Of a stretch of DNA of 64,000 nucleotides, positions 34,359-43,438 are shown in pieces (the stretch's first letter is position 1; each line of letters opens with the position of its first letter). Source of the DNA: CAG-791 sp000431495 (GTDB lineage: Bacteria; Bacillota; Clostridia; Lachnospirales; Lachnospiraceae). Location of the stretch: assembly GCA_052117605.1 (NCBI GenBank), contig JBQKIT010000002.1; one strand, written 5' to 3'. A program made the translations under genes and the position numbers. The notes beneath the pieces are model-generated. The model was not told the DNA's origin and did not search any database. It was given only the letters and a program-made list of their open reading frames with translations.

Positions 34359-35498
34359 ATGAGCAAGAACGAAATGCTGGCGATGATTCTGGCCGGCGGA
34401 CGCGGCAGCCGTCTGAAGGACCTGACGAACAAGGTCGCGAAGCCGGCGGTTTCTTTTGGCGGCAAGTACAGGATTGTGGATTTTCCGCTTTCCAACTGTG
34501 CAAACAGCGGCATTGACGTGGTCGGCGTTCTGACGCAGTACGAGTCAGTTTTACTGAATTCCTATGTAGCAGGTGGCAAGAACTGGGGCCTTGATACTCG
34601 TGACGGCGGTGTCTATGTACTGCCTCCCCGCGAAAAGGCAGATGCCAATCTGAACGTTTACCGCGGAACGGCAGATGCCATTACGCAGAATATTGACTTC
34701 ATCGATCAGTATGATCCGGATTATATTCTGATCCTCTCCGGCGACCATATTTATAAGATGAACTACGACGAGATGCTTTCGTTTCACAAGCAGAACAAGG
34801 CAGATGCGACCATTGCGGTGATTGGGGTTCCGATGAAGGAGGCCAGCCGCTTCGGTATCATGAATACCGATGGAAACGGTCACATCACAGAGTTTGAGGA
34901 GAAGCCGGAGCACCCGAAGTCCAATCTGGCTTCCATGGGAATCTATATTTTCAGCTGGAAGGTTCTCCGGAAACTTCTGATTGCAGACAGGGACGATCCG
35001 AATTCGAGTCATGATTTCGGAAAGGATATCATTCCGTGTCTTCTGAATGACGGGAAGACGTTGATGGCATACGAGTTCAAGGGATACTGGAAGGATGTCG
35101 GAACCATCGATTCTCTCTGGGAGGCCAACATGGATCTTCTGGATGAGAAGAGTGCACTGAACCTGGATGATCCTTCCTGGAAGATCTATACCGAGGATGC
35201 ACCGGAGCTGCCGCAGTACATCGGACCTGAGGCACATGTGGACGAAGCATACATCACACAGGGCGCGCATATTGAAGGGGATCTGAAGCATTCCGTTGTT
35301 TTCACACATGTGGATGTGGAAAAGGATGCGAAGGTTGTGGATTCCGTGCTGATGCCCGGAGTGGTTGTTGATGAGGGGGCCGTCGTGACAAGAGCCCTTG
35401 TTGCCAACAATGTTCACATCGGAAAGGGCGCCGTTGTCGGCAGCGCGGACAGCGAGAACATTCTTCTGGTTGCGAAGAACGTAAAGGGGGTTGAATAA
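34359..35498 (+). CDS. glgC: Glucose-1-phosphate adenylyltransferase, catalytic subunit
   Basis: A 379-residue ADP-glucose pyrophosphorylase, the committed step of glycogen synthesis. The pyrophosphorylase motif LAGGRGSRLKDLTNKVAKPAV is at residues 9-29; SGDHIYKMNYDEML contains the catalytic Asp and FEEKP the sugar-phosphate site. The last 100 residues form a left-handed beta-helix (VDEAYITQGAHIEGDLKHSV). GGGGAGG precedes the ATG. It is one base from glgD, and the pair probably forms the mixed GlgC/GlgD enzyme of Firmicutes. No other glycogen genes are nearby. Confidence 0.96.
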   Translation: MSKNEMLAMILAGGRGSRLKDLTNKVAKPAVSFGGKYRIVDFPLSNCANSGIDVVGVLTQYESVLLNSYVAGGKNWGLDTRDGGVYVLPPREKADANLNVYRGTADAITQNIDFIDQYDPDYILILSGDHIYKMNYDEMLSFHKQNKADATIAVIGVPMKEASRFGIMNTDGNGHITEFEEKPEHPKSNLASMGIYIFSWKVLRKLLIADRDDPNSSHDFGKDIIPCLLNDGKTLMAYEFKGYWKDVGTIDSLWEANMDLLDEKSALNLDDPSWKIYTEDAPELPQYIGPEAHVDEAYITQGAHIEGDLKHSVVFTHVDVEKDAKVVDSVLMPGVVVDEGAVVTRALVANNVHIGKGAVVGSADSENILLVAKNVKGVE

Positions 35499-35499
35499 G

Positions 35500-36618
35500 A
35501 TGATCAATGCATTTGGAATCGTCACGGCCTCCAATGGCCGTTATCATGTACAGGGAATGGAGGACTACCGGCCGATCGGGGCCTTCTCCTTCCTGGGAAG
35601 ATACCGCGTGGTGGATTTCCCGGTTTCCAACCTGTCCAACAGCAACATTGACCGCATTCAGGTTTATGTCAGCCAGAATCCTCGCTCTCTTGCCGAGCAC
35701 TTAAGCTATGGACAGCATTACAACATCAATGCCAAGCGCGGCAAGCTTCAGCTCCTGTTCAATCAGGACAGCCGTGTAAACGCAATTTATAATACGGATG
35801 TCGCTGCTTTTATGGACAATATCGAAGTCATTGAGAGAATGCAGCAGCCCTACGTGGTCATTACTCCCGGCAACATGATCTTCAAGCAGGATTTTCAGCA
35901 GCTTCTGCAGCAGCATGTGGACAGCGGAGCGGATGTGACGCTTCTTTATCACAAGACCGACAAGGCGGATGACTGGTATCGGAATTGTGCTGTTCTGGAT
36001 CTGAATCGTCAGAAGGGTGTGAAGTCCATTCATCTCAATGATGGATCGATCCCGAACCGCAACATCTTCATGGATACCTATGTCATGAAGAAGGAGATGT
36101 TGATCAAGCTGATCCGTGATGCGAAGAAGCATTCCTCCATCTTCAATCTGACTGATATCCTGAATCTTGAGCATGACAGCCTGGATATCCGCGGCGCACA
36201 GCATAAAGGCTCATATATGGCAGCCATCTATGACCTCCGGAGCTATTTCCGTGCGAACATGGAGCTTCTGCACTATGATACCGCGCAGCAGCTGTTCTCC
36301 TCGGACTGGCTGATTTATACGCAGACGACAGATGCGATTCCGGTTCATTACTACGAAGGAGCCAGAGTCGTGAATTCCATGGTGGCAAACGGCTCTTCTG
36401 TTTATGGTACGGTAGAGAATTCGGTGATTGGCCGCGGTGTGGAAATCAAGAAGGGCGCCGTCGTGAAGAATTGCCTGATCCTCGGACACTCTGTCATTGG
36501 TGAGAACGTCCACCTGGAGAACCAGATTGTGGACAAATGGGCGAAGATCATCAATGTGAAGGAACTGACGGCAGAACCGGATTACCCGGGGTACGTTCGC
36601 AGGAGTGATGTTCTGTAA
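35500..36618 (+). CDS. glgD: GlgD, regulatory subunit of glucose-1-phosphate adenylyltransferase
   Basis: A 372-residue paralogue of GlgC. The nucleotide-binding GGxGxRL signature is absent (MINAFGIVTASNGRYHVQG instead), as expected for GlgD, while RYRVVDFPVSNLSNSNIDRI and the C-terminal beta-helix (VIGRGVEIKKGAVVKNCLIL) are kept. It modulates GlgC rather than catalysing well alone. ATG 35500 overlaps the last base region of glgC and uses GGGGG within glgC's 3' end as ribosome binding site. Confidence 0.95.
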   Translation: MINAFGIVTASNGRYHVQGMEDYRPIGAFSFLGRYRVVDFPVSNLSNSNIDRIQVYVSQNPRSLAEHLSYGQHYNINAKRGKLQLLFNQDSRVNAIYNTDVAAFMDNIEVIERMQQPYVVITPGNMIFKQDFQQLLQQHVDSGADVTLLYHKTDKADDWYRNCAVLDLNRQKGVKSIHLNDGSIPNRNIFMDTYVMKKEMLIKLIRDAKKHSSIFNLTDILNLEHDSLDIRGAQHKGSYMAAIYDLRSYFRANMELLHYDTAQQLFSSDWLIYTQTTDAIPVHYYEGARVVNSMVANGSSVYGTVENSVIGRGVEIKKGAVVKNCLILGHSVIGENVHLENQIVDKWAKIINVKELTAEPDYPGYVRRSDVL

Positions 36619-36685
36619 TCAGGATCTGTGAGCGGACCGGACTTCATCGGGGTGGTTTTATTTTTATATGGTACTGATTTTCAGG

Positions 36686-36721
36686 AAACCTCTTCATCCG
36701 TTTCGGATGAAGAGGTTTTTT
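36686..36721 (+). terminator. Terminator of glgC-glgD
   Basis: AAACCTCTTCATCC (36686-36699) pairs with GGATGAAGAGGTTT (36705-36718), loop GTTTC, then a T-run. Confidence 0.9.
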
Positions 36722-37067
36722 GGGTGCACCCGGCGGCGTACGTTTTGCCGGCAGAACCCTGTTCCCGGGCAGCGTTTCTTCGCGGCGAAACGGAACCTGG
36801 CAGACCGGTATCAAGGATGCTGAAAAAGGGAAAGAAAAGCGCTGCGAAATCAGAGGAAAAATCAATGACAGAAACACAGAAATCCGATAAACTGAAAATC
36901 GTCTGCTGACTCAGATAAGCAGGAAATGCTTCCAGGGGAGGAGGGCATATTCCGGCAGAATGATTGCTATGGATTGACATTTTCCGGAGAGCAGGGTATC
37001 TTGGAAGAAGGTCAGTTAGCGACCACTAATTACACACTGTCTAACATTCAAAGAGGAGGATTGAAAC
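36722..37067. other. Intergenic region upstream of pflB
   Basis: Apart from the promoter at 36974-37002 I see no gene. A 93-codon open frame crosses the terminator (36628-36909) and ends in a Lys/Glu-rich peptide, but it lacks a ribosome binding site. Confidence 0.5.
36974..37002 (+). promoter_or_regulatory. Sigma-A type promoter of pflB
   Basis: Consensus TTGACA (36974-36979), 17-bp spacer, TATCTT (36997-37002). The 5' leader would be about 58 nt, ending in the AAAGAGGAGG ribosome binding site of pflB. Confidence 0.75.
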
Positions 37068-39320
37068 ATGCTGCAGAATGAAGCCTGGAACGGGTTTGAG
37101 GGCAACATCTGGAGACGCGAGTGCAACGTGCGCGACTTTATCCAGAAGAACTACACACCTTATGAGGGAGATGAGAGCTTTCTGGCAGATCCCACCGAAG
37201 CAACCAACAAGCTTTGGGGAAGACTGCAGGAGCTGCAGAAGGAAGAGCGTGAGAAGGGCGGCGTTCTGGATGAGGAGACTGAGGTGGTTTCCTCTCTGAC
37301 CGCATATGGCCCCGGATATATTGACGAATCCATGAAGGATCTGGAGCAGGTGGTCGGACTTCAGACCGACAAGCCGCTGAAGCGTGCGTTCATGCCCTTC
37401 GGCGGAATCAAGATGGCAGAGGAAGCGTGCGAGATGTACGGATATCATCCGAATCCGCAGCTGCACAAGATTTTCACCGAGTACCACAAGACGCATAACC
37501 AGGCAGTATTCGATGCATATACACCTGAGATGCGTGCTGCACGCCACAGCCATATCGTAACCGGACTTCCGGATACCTACGGAAGAGGAAGAATCGTCGG
37601 CGATTACCGCAGAGTTGCTCTGTACGGTATTGATCAGCTGATCGCGTGGAAGCAGGAGGATCAGGAGAACTGCGGCGATGGCACAATGACTGACGACATC
37701 ATCCGTCAGCGCGAGGAAATCTCCGAGCAGATCCGTGCGCTGCAGGGAATGAAGGAGATGGCAAAGGCTTACGGCTATGACATTTCCGCACCCGCCCGCA
37801 ACGCGAAGGAAGCGGTTCAGTGGCTCTACTTCGGCTACCTTGCAGCAATCAAGACCCAGAACGGCGCTGCGATGAGCGTGGGAAGAATTTCCACCTTCCT
37901 TGATATTTATATCAATCGTGATCTGGAGGAAGGAACGCTTACAGAGGCTGAGGCACAGGAGCTGATCGACCACATCACCATGAAGTTCCGTATGGTGAAG
38001 TTTGCAAGAATCAAGTCCTACAATGAGCTGTTTTCCGGAGATCCGGTATGGGCAACACTGGAGGTTGCCGGCATCGGGATGGACGGCCGTTCCATGGTAA
38101 CGAAGAACGATTATCGTTTCCTTCATACGCTTGAGAACATGGGACCTTCCCCGGAGCCGAACCTGACGGTTCTCTACAGCAGCCAGCTTCCGGAGAACTT
38201 CAAGAAGTATGCGGCTAAGATTTCCGTCACCACCTCTTCCATTCAGTACGAGAACGATGACGTTATGAAGCCGGTATGGGGCGACGACTACTCCATCTGC
38301 TGCTGCGTATCCGCAACACAGACCGGTAAGGAGATGCAGTTCTTCGGCGCAAGAGCAAACCTTGCAAAGTGCCTGCTGTATGCCATCAACGGCGGTGTGG
38401 ACGAGAAGAACGGCAGACAGGTCGGACCGGCTTATGCCCCGATTACTTCCGAGTATCTTGACTACGATGAGGTCATGAAGAAGTATGACCTTATGCTGGA
38501 CTGGCTGGCAGGACTTTATGTCAACATCCTGAACCTGATTCAGTACATGCATGACAAGTACTACTATGAAGCTGCTGAGATGGCTCTGATTGATACCGAT
38601 GTACGCCGCACCTTTGCAACCGGTATTGCAGGCTTCTCTCACGTTATCGACTCCCTGAGTGCGATTAAGTACGCGAAGGTAAAGGTCATCCGCGATGAGA
38701 ACGGCCTCGCACAGGACTATGAGATCGAAGGCGATTTCCCGAAGTACGGAAACGATGATGACCGTGCCGATGAGATCGGTGTATGGCTTCTGCATGCCTT
38801 CATCGAGAAGATCAAGAAGCATCATACCTACCGGAATTCGGAGGCAACAACCTCCATTCTTACCATTACCTCCAACGTTGTGTATGGTAAGTACACCGGA
38901 AACATGCCTGACGGACGCCGTGCGTGGACACCGCTTGCTCCCGGAGCAAATCCGTCCTATGGCGCAGAGCAGAACGGTCTTCTGGCATCTCTGAACTCTC
39001 TGACAAAGCTCCCGTACCACTGGGCACTGGATGGAATTTCCAACACCCAGACCATGAACCCGGGCGCACTCGGACATGATGATGCGGAGAGATCCGCAAA
39101 TCTGGTCAATGTTCTGGACGGCTATTTTGACCAGGGCGCACATCACCTGAACGTCAACGTCTTTGGCCGCGAGAAGCTGATCGATGCCATGGAGCACCCG
39201 GAGAAGCCGGAGTATGCAAACTTCACCATCCGTGTATCCGGATATGCGGTGAAGTTCATCTCCCTTACCAGAGAGCAGCAGGAAGATGTTATCTCCAGAA
39301 CCTTCCACGATCACTTATGA
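37068..39320 (+). CDS. pflB: Formate C-acetyltransferase (pyruvate formate-lyase)
   Basis: A 750-residue glycyl-radical enzyme converting pyruvate and CoA to acetyl-CoA and formate, the main anaerobic route from glycolysis. The glycyl radical site is Gly725 in IRVSGYAVKF. The active-site cysteine pair lies in ICCCVSAT (Cys411-413); three consecutive cysteines are seen where Escherichia coli has two. Length matches PflB. AAAGAGGAGG precedes the ATG. It overlaps pflA by 4 bp. Strong codon bias fits high expression. Confidence 0.97.
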   Translation: MLQNEAWNGFEGNIWRRECNVRDFIQKNYTPYEGDESFLADPTEATNKLWGRLQELQKEEREKGGVLDEETEVVSSLTAYGPGYIDESMKDLEQVVGLQTDKPLKRAFMPFGGIKMAEEACEMYGYHPNPQLHKIFTEYHKTHNQAVFDAYTPEMRAARHSHIVTGLPDTYGRGRIVGDYRRVALYGIDQLIAWKQEDQENCGDGTMTDDIIRQREEISEQIRALQGMKEMAKAYGYDISAPARNAKEAVQWLYFGYLAAIKTQNGAAMSVGRISTFLDIYINRDLEEGTLTEAEAQELIDHITMKFRMVKFARIKSYNELFSGDPVWATLEVAGIGMDGRSMVTKNDYRFLHTLENMGPSPEPNLTVLYSSQLPENFKKYAAKISVTTSSIQYENDDVMKPVWGDDYSICCCVSATQTGKEMQFFGARANLAKCLLYAINGGVDEKNGRQVGPAYAPITSEYLDYDEVMKKYDLMLDWLAGLYVNILNLIQYMHDKYYYEAAEMALIDTDVRRTFATGIAGFSHVIDSLSAIKYAKVKVIRDENGLAQDYEIEGDFPKYGNDDDRADEIGVWLLHAFIEKIKKHHTYRNSEATTSILTITSNVVYGKYTGNMPDGRRAWTPLAPGANPSYGAEQNGLLASLNSLTKLPYHWALDGISNTQTMNPGALGHDDAERSANLVNVLDGYFDQGAHHLNVNVFGREKLIDAMEHPEKPEYANFTIRVSGYAVKFISLTREQQEDVISRTFHDHL

Positions 39321-40063
39321 TTCGGGGAAATATCAACAGCATAGAGACCTTCGGCGCGGTGGACGGGCCGGGGGTCCGCTATATTGTTTTTCTTCAGGGC
39401 TGCCGGATGCGGTGTCAGTACTGTCACAATCCGGAAACCTGGGGGGATTCTGCAGAAGGCTCCTATTTGGAGACGCCTGCGGAAACCTTCCGAAAGGCAT
39501 GGCGGTATCACAGCTACTGGAAAAACGGCGGCGGTATTACGGTCAGCGGCGGTGAAGCACTGCTGCAGATGGATTACGTGACAGAGCTGTTTCGGCTGTG
39601 TAAGGAGAAGGGCGTTCATACCGCGCTGGATACCTCGGGACAGCCGTTTTCAGAAGCGGATTCGGAGCTGCAGAAGTTCGATGAACTGATGAAGGTGACG
39701 GACCTGTTTCTTCTGGATCTGAAGCAGATCGATTGCGGGAAGCATAAGAAACTGACCGGATGGGTCAATGACAACATCAGAGATCTTGCAGTCTATCTGG
39801 CAGTTCACAGGAAGAAAATGTGGATTCGCCACGTTCTGGTTCCGGGAATCACAACGGACGAAGAGGATCTGAAAAGGCTCCGGAGCTTCCTGGATCATCT
39901 GCGGGAGATCTGCCCGGACTGCGTGGAGCGTGTGGAGGTCCTTCCGTATCATACAATGGGTATTGCGAAATATGAAAAGCTTGGAATTCCTTATCCGCTC
40001 GAGGGCGTGCAGCCTCCGACAGCGGAGGAAATCCGCAGAGCCGAAGAGATCCTGAAGGGATAA
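39317..40063 (+). CDS. pflA: Pyruvate formate-lyase activating enzyme (radical SAM)
   Basis: A 248-residue radical SAM protein. The cluster motif is Cys29-x3-Cys33-x2-Cys36 in GCRMRCQYCHNPETW, followed by GGGITVSGGEALLQ. It installs the glycyl radical on PflB using SAM and a reduced 4Fe-4S cluster. The ATG overlaps the pflB stop (ATGA), so the two are translationally coupled. The terminator at 40065 closes the operon. Confidence 0.97.
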   Translation: MIRGNINSIETFGAVDGPGVRYIVFLQGCRMRCQYCHNPETWGDSAEGSYLETPAETFRKAWRYHSYWKNGGGITVSGGEALLQMDYVTELFRLCKEKGVHTALDTSGQPFSEADSELQKFDELMKVTDLFLLDLKQIDCGKHKKLTGWVNDNIRDLAVYLAVHRKKMWIRHVLVPGITTDEEDLKRLRSFLDHLREICPDCVERVEVLPYHTMGIAKYEKLGIPYPLEGVQPPTAEEIRRAEEILKG

Positions 40064-40064
40064 G

Positions 40065-40109
40065 AAAAAGAGTGTTTCACCGGGAAACCGGATGAAGCAC
40101 TCTTTTTTT
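40065..40109 (+). terminator. Terminator of pflB-pflA
   Basis: AAAAAGAGTG-TTC pairs with GAA-GCACTCTTTTT across an inner CCGG-containing stem, followed by a run of seven T. Confidence 0.88.
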
Positions 40110-40139
40110 GCAGGTGCGCCTGGCGGCGGAGAGCGAGGC

Positions 40140-42584
40140 TTATTCCACGGCCTTCAGGGATTCTGCCATTTTGATCTTCCGTACCTGACGTCTCATCAGA
40201 AAGTTTACAAAGACGGCAAACAGCGCCGTACAGATCAGTGTGGAGACATAGCTCTTCGGAGCAATGTAAATGCGGAAGGCCGTTGCTTCCAGATCGATCA
40301 TCTGCATGACCAGGCGGTGGAACAGGGTGCCGAGAGGAAGTCCGATCACGCTTCCGATAAGCGACAGGATCAGATTTTCCTGCAGGATGTATTTCGCCGT
40401 CTCTCTTGGATAAAAGCCGAGAACTTCAACCGTGGCAACCTCTCTGCTTCGCTCCGCCAGATTGATGTTCGTCAGATTGAAAATAACAATAAAGGCAAGG
40501 GCATCGGAGAACAGTACAATCAGCCAGATGATATCGTCCAGGCAGGACATCGGGCTGTCAATGGAATCTCTGGTGACGGAAAGCTGCGACACACCTGCGA
40601 TATCCGGCAGTGCCATGATCTCCTTCGCAAGCTGCTCCTGATCGCTGACATCGGAGAGGATCAGAGCGGAATTGGTTTCAAAGGGACCAAAGGACTTTTC
40701 ACAGGTCTGGTCCGACAACACAATGAAATTGTCTACATAGCAGGTAAAAATACCGCTGATCTTCACCGTAAGCTTCTCATGGTCCTCGTTTTCCATTTCC
40801 AGAGAATCGCCGACAGCAAGGTCAAGGCGCTGCGCGATTTTCTGACTGATGATGGCTTCTCCCTCGCGCGGCAGCCGGATTTCACCGGTGTCGGTGCCGG
40901 GGGTCTGGTGAAAATCCCAGAACGGCGACAGGGCCTCCAGGTTTTTCGCAGCGAGAAGATTGATGTTCTTCATGGAGCGGACGTCGACATATTCCGAGAG
41001 AACCGGGAGCGCCTCCTTGATGCCGTCCAGTTCGGAAAGCTCTGAAAGTGCCTGCTCTTCTCCTCCTTTTTCATAGGAAGCCTGCAGATCGTAGTGCTGG
41101 ATTTCCTCGAAATGTGTGGTTCCGATGCCTGTCATGGAGTCCCGGACGCCGAAGGCGGTAAGAATGAGCCCTGCGCAGCAGCTGATGCCTATGAGCATCA
41201 TGAACAGTCTCCTTTTATAGCGGAACATGTTGCGAAGCGTAACCTTCTGGAGAAAGGAGAGCTGATTCCAGAAAAGCGGGAGCCGCTCCAGAAGAATTTT
41301 CCTTCCGATCTGGGGAGCACTGGGACGAAGAAGCTCGGCAGGAGCACTCTTCAGCTCATTCCGGCAGGAGAGCCAGGTGCTGCCAAGGATTCCTGCCATG
41401 GAGGCAAGGAGCGTCGCAGCGGCAAGAACCGGACTGAACAGATACTTCAGCGGAGCAAAGCTGTACATCGAGGAATAGGCACGCCAGAATATCTGCGGGA
41501 GACCAAAGGTGCCGAGAAAAAATCCGGCGGCCCAGCCGGTCAGGGTTGCGCTTCCTGCATACAGGAGATATTTCCCGATGATGGATCCGTTTCCGAAGCC
41601 GGTTGCCTTGAGAACGCCGATCTGCGTGCGTTCCTCCTGAACCATGCGTGTCATGGTGGTCATGCAGACCAGCATGGCAATCAGGATAAAGAACAAAGGG
41701 AAAATATTGGCGATCCCGCTGAGAATCGAGGTGTTGTTCTCGAAGGTGACATAGCCGGTGTTTTCCTCTCTTGTCAGAAGATAGGTTTCCGGCTTTTCGA
41801 TTCCGGCTGCCTCCGCCATTTCCTCCGAGAGGTGGTTCTCTTCCAGAATATCCTTGAATCTTTCGTCAGCCCGCTCCCTGAGGAGCGATTTCATGGAGCT
41901 TTTTTTGTCCTTGATCTGTTCGGTGTACGCATCGCTGTAGGGCGGTTCGGCATTCTTGATTGTCACGTACAGCTCGGTATAGATGTCATCTGTCTCAAAG
42001 GCATCCTCGGGCAGATACAGAAAACCGGAGAGCGTGCCGACTCCGATGGAAGAAGCTCCCCGCTCGTTTCCAAGGTACAGCGGAGAGTCCGCAAGTCCGA
42101 CAAGGGTGAAGGTGGTTTCGGAGAGGGGAAGGTCATCACCCTCCACTTCAAGCTCCGATCCGATGTCAGATTCGGAAAAATATGCCGCATCTCCCAGACA
42201 TTCATGTTCTTCTGAGGGAAGTCTTCCTGCCCTCAGAGACGGAAGATTGATTTCTGCAGGCAGGGAGATCAGCTTGAACGGAACCGCTGCATCGCCCGTT
42301 GTGAGCAGGGCATCCGTGCTGAAGCTCCCTTCTGCAGCCTGCACATCGGAAGCTTCGGAAAAGACCTGCATGTCATCCTCTGTAAATCCGAGCGTGGAGA
42401 TCAGCCGGTAATCATAAAAATGCTGCTCCGTCAGGTAGTCGCCTCCGGTTTTTGCCATGGCGTCTCTGGTGATCTTCAGGCCGGAGAAGAAGCCGACGCT
42501 CAGCATGACGATCAGAAGTATTGCCAGATACCGCATGAAGGAGGAACGGATGTTACGCAGCGTTAATTTCAACATGGATTTCAT
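40140..42584 (-). CDS. ABC transporter permease, FtsX/MacB type
   Basis: An 814-residue permease with the duplicated FtsX layout: an N-terminal helix (MRYLAILLIVMLSVGFFSGL), a large extracytoplasmic domain (about 45-280), three helices (290-430, including the conserved TRMVQEERTQIGVLKATGFG), a second extracytoplasmic domain, and a final three-helix FtsX unit (REVATVEVLGFYPRETAKYI). It starts 6 bp after the ATPase gene. Such pairs export lipoproteins, peptides or lipids, or resist antimicrobials. No regulator or two-component system adjoins, so the substrate is open. Confidence 0.92.
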   Translation of the reverse strand: MKSMLKLTLRNIRSSFMRYLAILLIVMLSVGFFSGLKITRDAMAKTGGDYLTEQHFYDYRLISTLGFTEDDMQVFSEASDVQAAEGSFSTDALLTTGDAAVPFKLISLPAEINLPSLRAGRLPSEEHECLGDAAYFSESDIGSELEVEGDDLPLSETTFTLVGLADSPLYLGNERGASSIGVGTLSGFLYLPEDAFETDDIYTELYVTIKNAEPPYSDAYTEQIKDKKSSMKSLLRERADERFKDILEENHLSEEMAEAAGIEKPETYLLTREENTGYVTFENNTSILSGIANIFPLFFILIAMLVCMTTMTRMVQEERTQIGVLKATGFGNGSIIGKYLLYAGSATLTGWAAGFFLGTFGLPQIFWRAYSSMYSFAPLKYLFSPVLAAATLLASMAGILGSTWLSCRNELKSAPAELLRPSAPQIGRKILLERLPLFWNQLSFLQKVTLRNMFRYKRRLFMMLIGISCCAGLILTAFGVRDSMTGIGTTHFEEIQHYDLQASYEKGGEEQALSELSELDGIKEALPVLSEYVDVRSMKNINLLAAKNLEALSPFWDFHQTPGTDTGEIRLPREGEAIISQKIAQRLDLAVGDSLEMENEDHEKLTVKISGIFTCYVDNFIVLSDQTCEKSFGPFETNSALILSDVSDQEQLAKEIMALPDIAGVSQLSVTRDSIDSPMSCLDDIIWLIVLFSDALAFIVIFNLTNINLAERSREVATVEVLGFYPRETAKYILQENLILSLIGSVIGLPLGTLFHRLVMQMIDLEATAFRIYIAPKSYVSTLICTALFAVFVNFLMRRQVRKIKMAESLKAVE

Positions 42585-42590
42585 AGTGCT

Positions 42591-43298
42591 TCACCACTCG
42601 ATCTCTTCAATCGGAACGACATGTCGGTTGATGTCATTGGACAGGATCCGGCCGCTTTTGATTCGGATGATCCGGTCTGCCATGGGAGCAATGGCCTGAT
42701 TGTGCGTAATGATGATGACCGTGGAATGACGCTCGCGGCTCAGATCATGGAGAAGCTTCAGAACGGATTTGCCGGTCACGTAATCCAAGGCACCGGTCGG
42801 TTCGTCGCAGAGAAGAAGCTCCGGATTCTTGGCAAGCGCTCTTGCAATGGCAACGCGCTGCTGCTCCCCGCCGGAGAGCTGGGCCGGGAAATTGCCGGTG
42901 CGCTCTGACAGGCCGACCATGGAGAGCGCTTCCTCTGCAGGAATCGGATTCTTGCAGAGCTGAGCGGCAATCTCCACATTTTCTTTCGCTGTTAATGTGG
43001 GAATGAGATTATAGAACTGAAAAACGAAGCCTACATCATGACGGCGGTATTCCACGAGCTCGCGCTTTTTGAAGGCAGAAACCTCCTTCCCGTGAAAATA
43101 GATTTCACCGCTGCTTACGGTGTCCATACCGCCGAGCATATTCAGAAGTGTAGTCTTTCCGGCACCGGAGGAACCAAGCAGAATACAGAATTCTCCTTCA
43201 TCAATTCCGAAGGTAACATCTTCGAGTGCGTTGATTCGGGCATTTCCGGTCCCGTAGCTCTTGGTGACATCCTGAAACTGGATATAATGCTGCTCCAT
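42591..43298 (-). CDS. ABC transporter ATP-binding protein, LolD/MacB type
   Basis: A 235-residue ATPase from ATG 43298, chosen because GGGAGA lies just upstream and MEQHYIQFQDVTKSYG is the usual family start; an in-frame ATG at 43328 adds ten unrelated residues. Walker A GSSGAGKTT, signature LSGGEQQRVAIARAL and Walker B LLLCDEPTGALD are all present. It energises the FtsX-type permease encoded next. Confidence 0.93.
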   Translation of the reverse strand: MEQHYIQFQDVTKSYGTGNARINALEDVTFGIDEGEFCILLGSSGAGKTTLLNMLGGMDTVSSGEIYFHGKEVSAFKKRELVEYRRHDVGFVFQFYNLIPTLTAKENVEIAAQLCKNPIPAEEALSMVGLSERTGNFPAQLSGGEQQRVAIARALAKNPELLLCDEPTGALDYVTGKSVLKLLHDLSRERHSTVIIITHNQAIAPMADRIIRIKSGRILSNDINRHVVPIEEIEW

Positions 43299-43323
43299 GG
43301 CTTTCTCCCATCTTACAGTGTGG

Positions 43324-43363
43324 AACAAACGTGAGCCTGCATCGTAACAAGCTCACGTTTGTT
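43324..43363 (-). terminator. Hairpin between the ion transporter and ABC genes
   Basis: AACAAACGTGAGC (43324-43336) pairs perfectly with GCTCACGTTTGTT (43351-43363). On the minus strand it can terminate the transporter gene at 43439, though its U-tract is weak. Because it also sits 26 bp before the ABC start codon, an operator or attenuator role for the ABC operon is possible. Confidence 0.55.
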
Positions 43364-43438
43364 TCTGTTAATACTACTATAATACAGGAAAATGGCAGAA
43401 AGAAATCTGAATCGTTTATAAATTGTTTCTTAAAAATT

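Noticed and set aside
36628..36909. Open frame of 93 codons after glgD.
   Set aside because: It runs through the glgD terminator, has no ribosome binding site and no recognisable domain.
37041..39314. 757-codon open frame on the strand opposite pflB, and other long antisense frames such as those opposite gltB and pyrG.
   Set aside because: They are mirror frames produced by strong codon bias in highly expressed genes. They lack ribosome binding sites and family resemblance.
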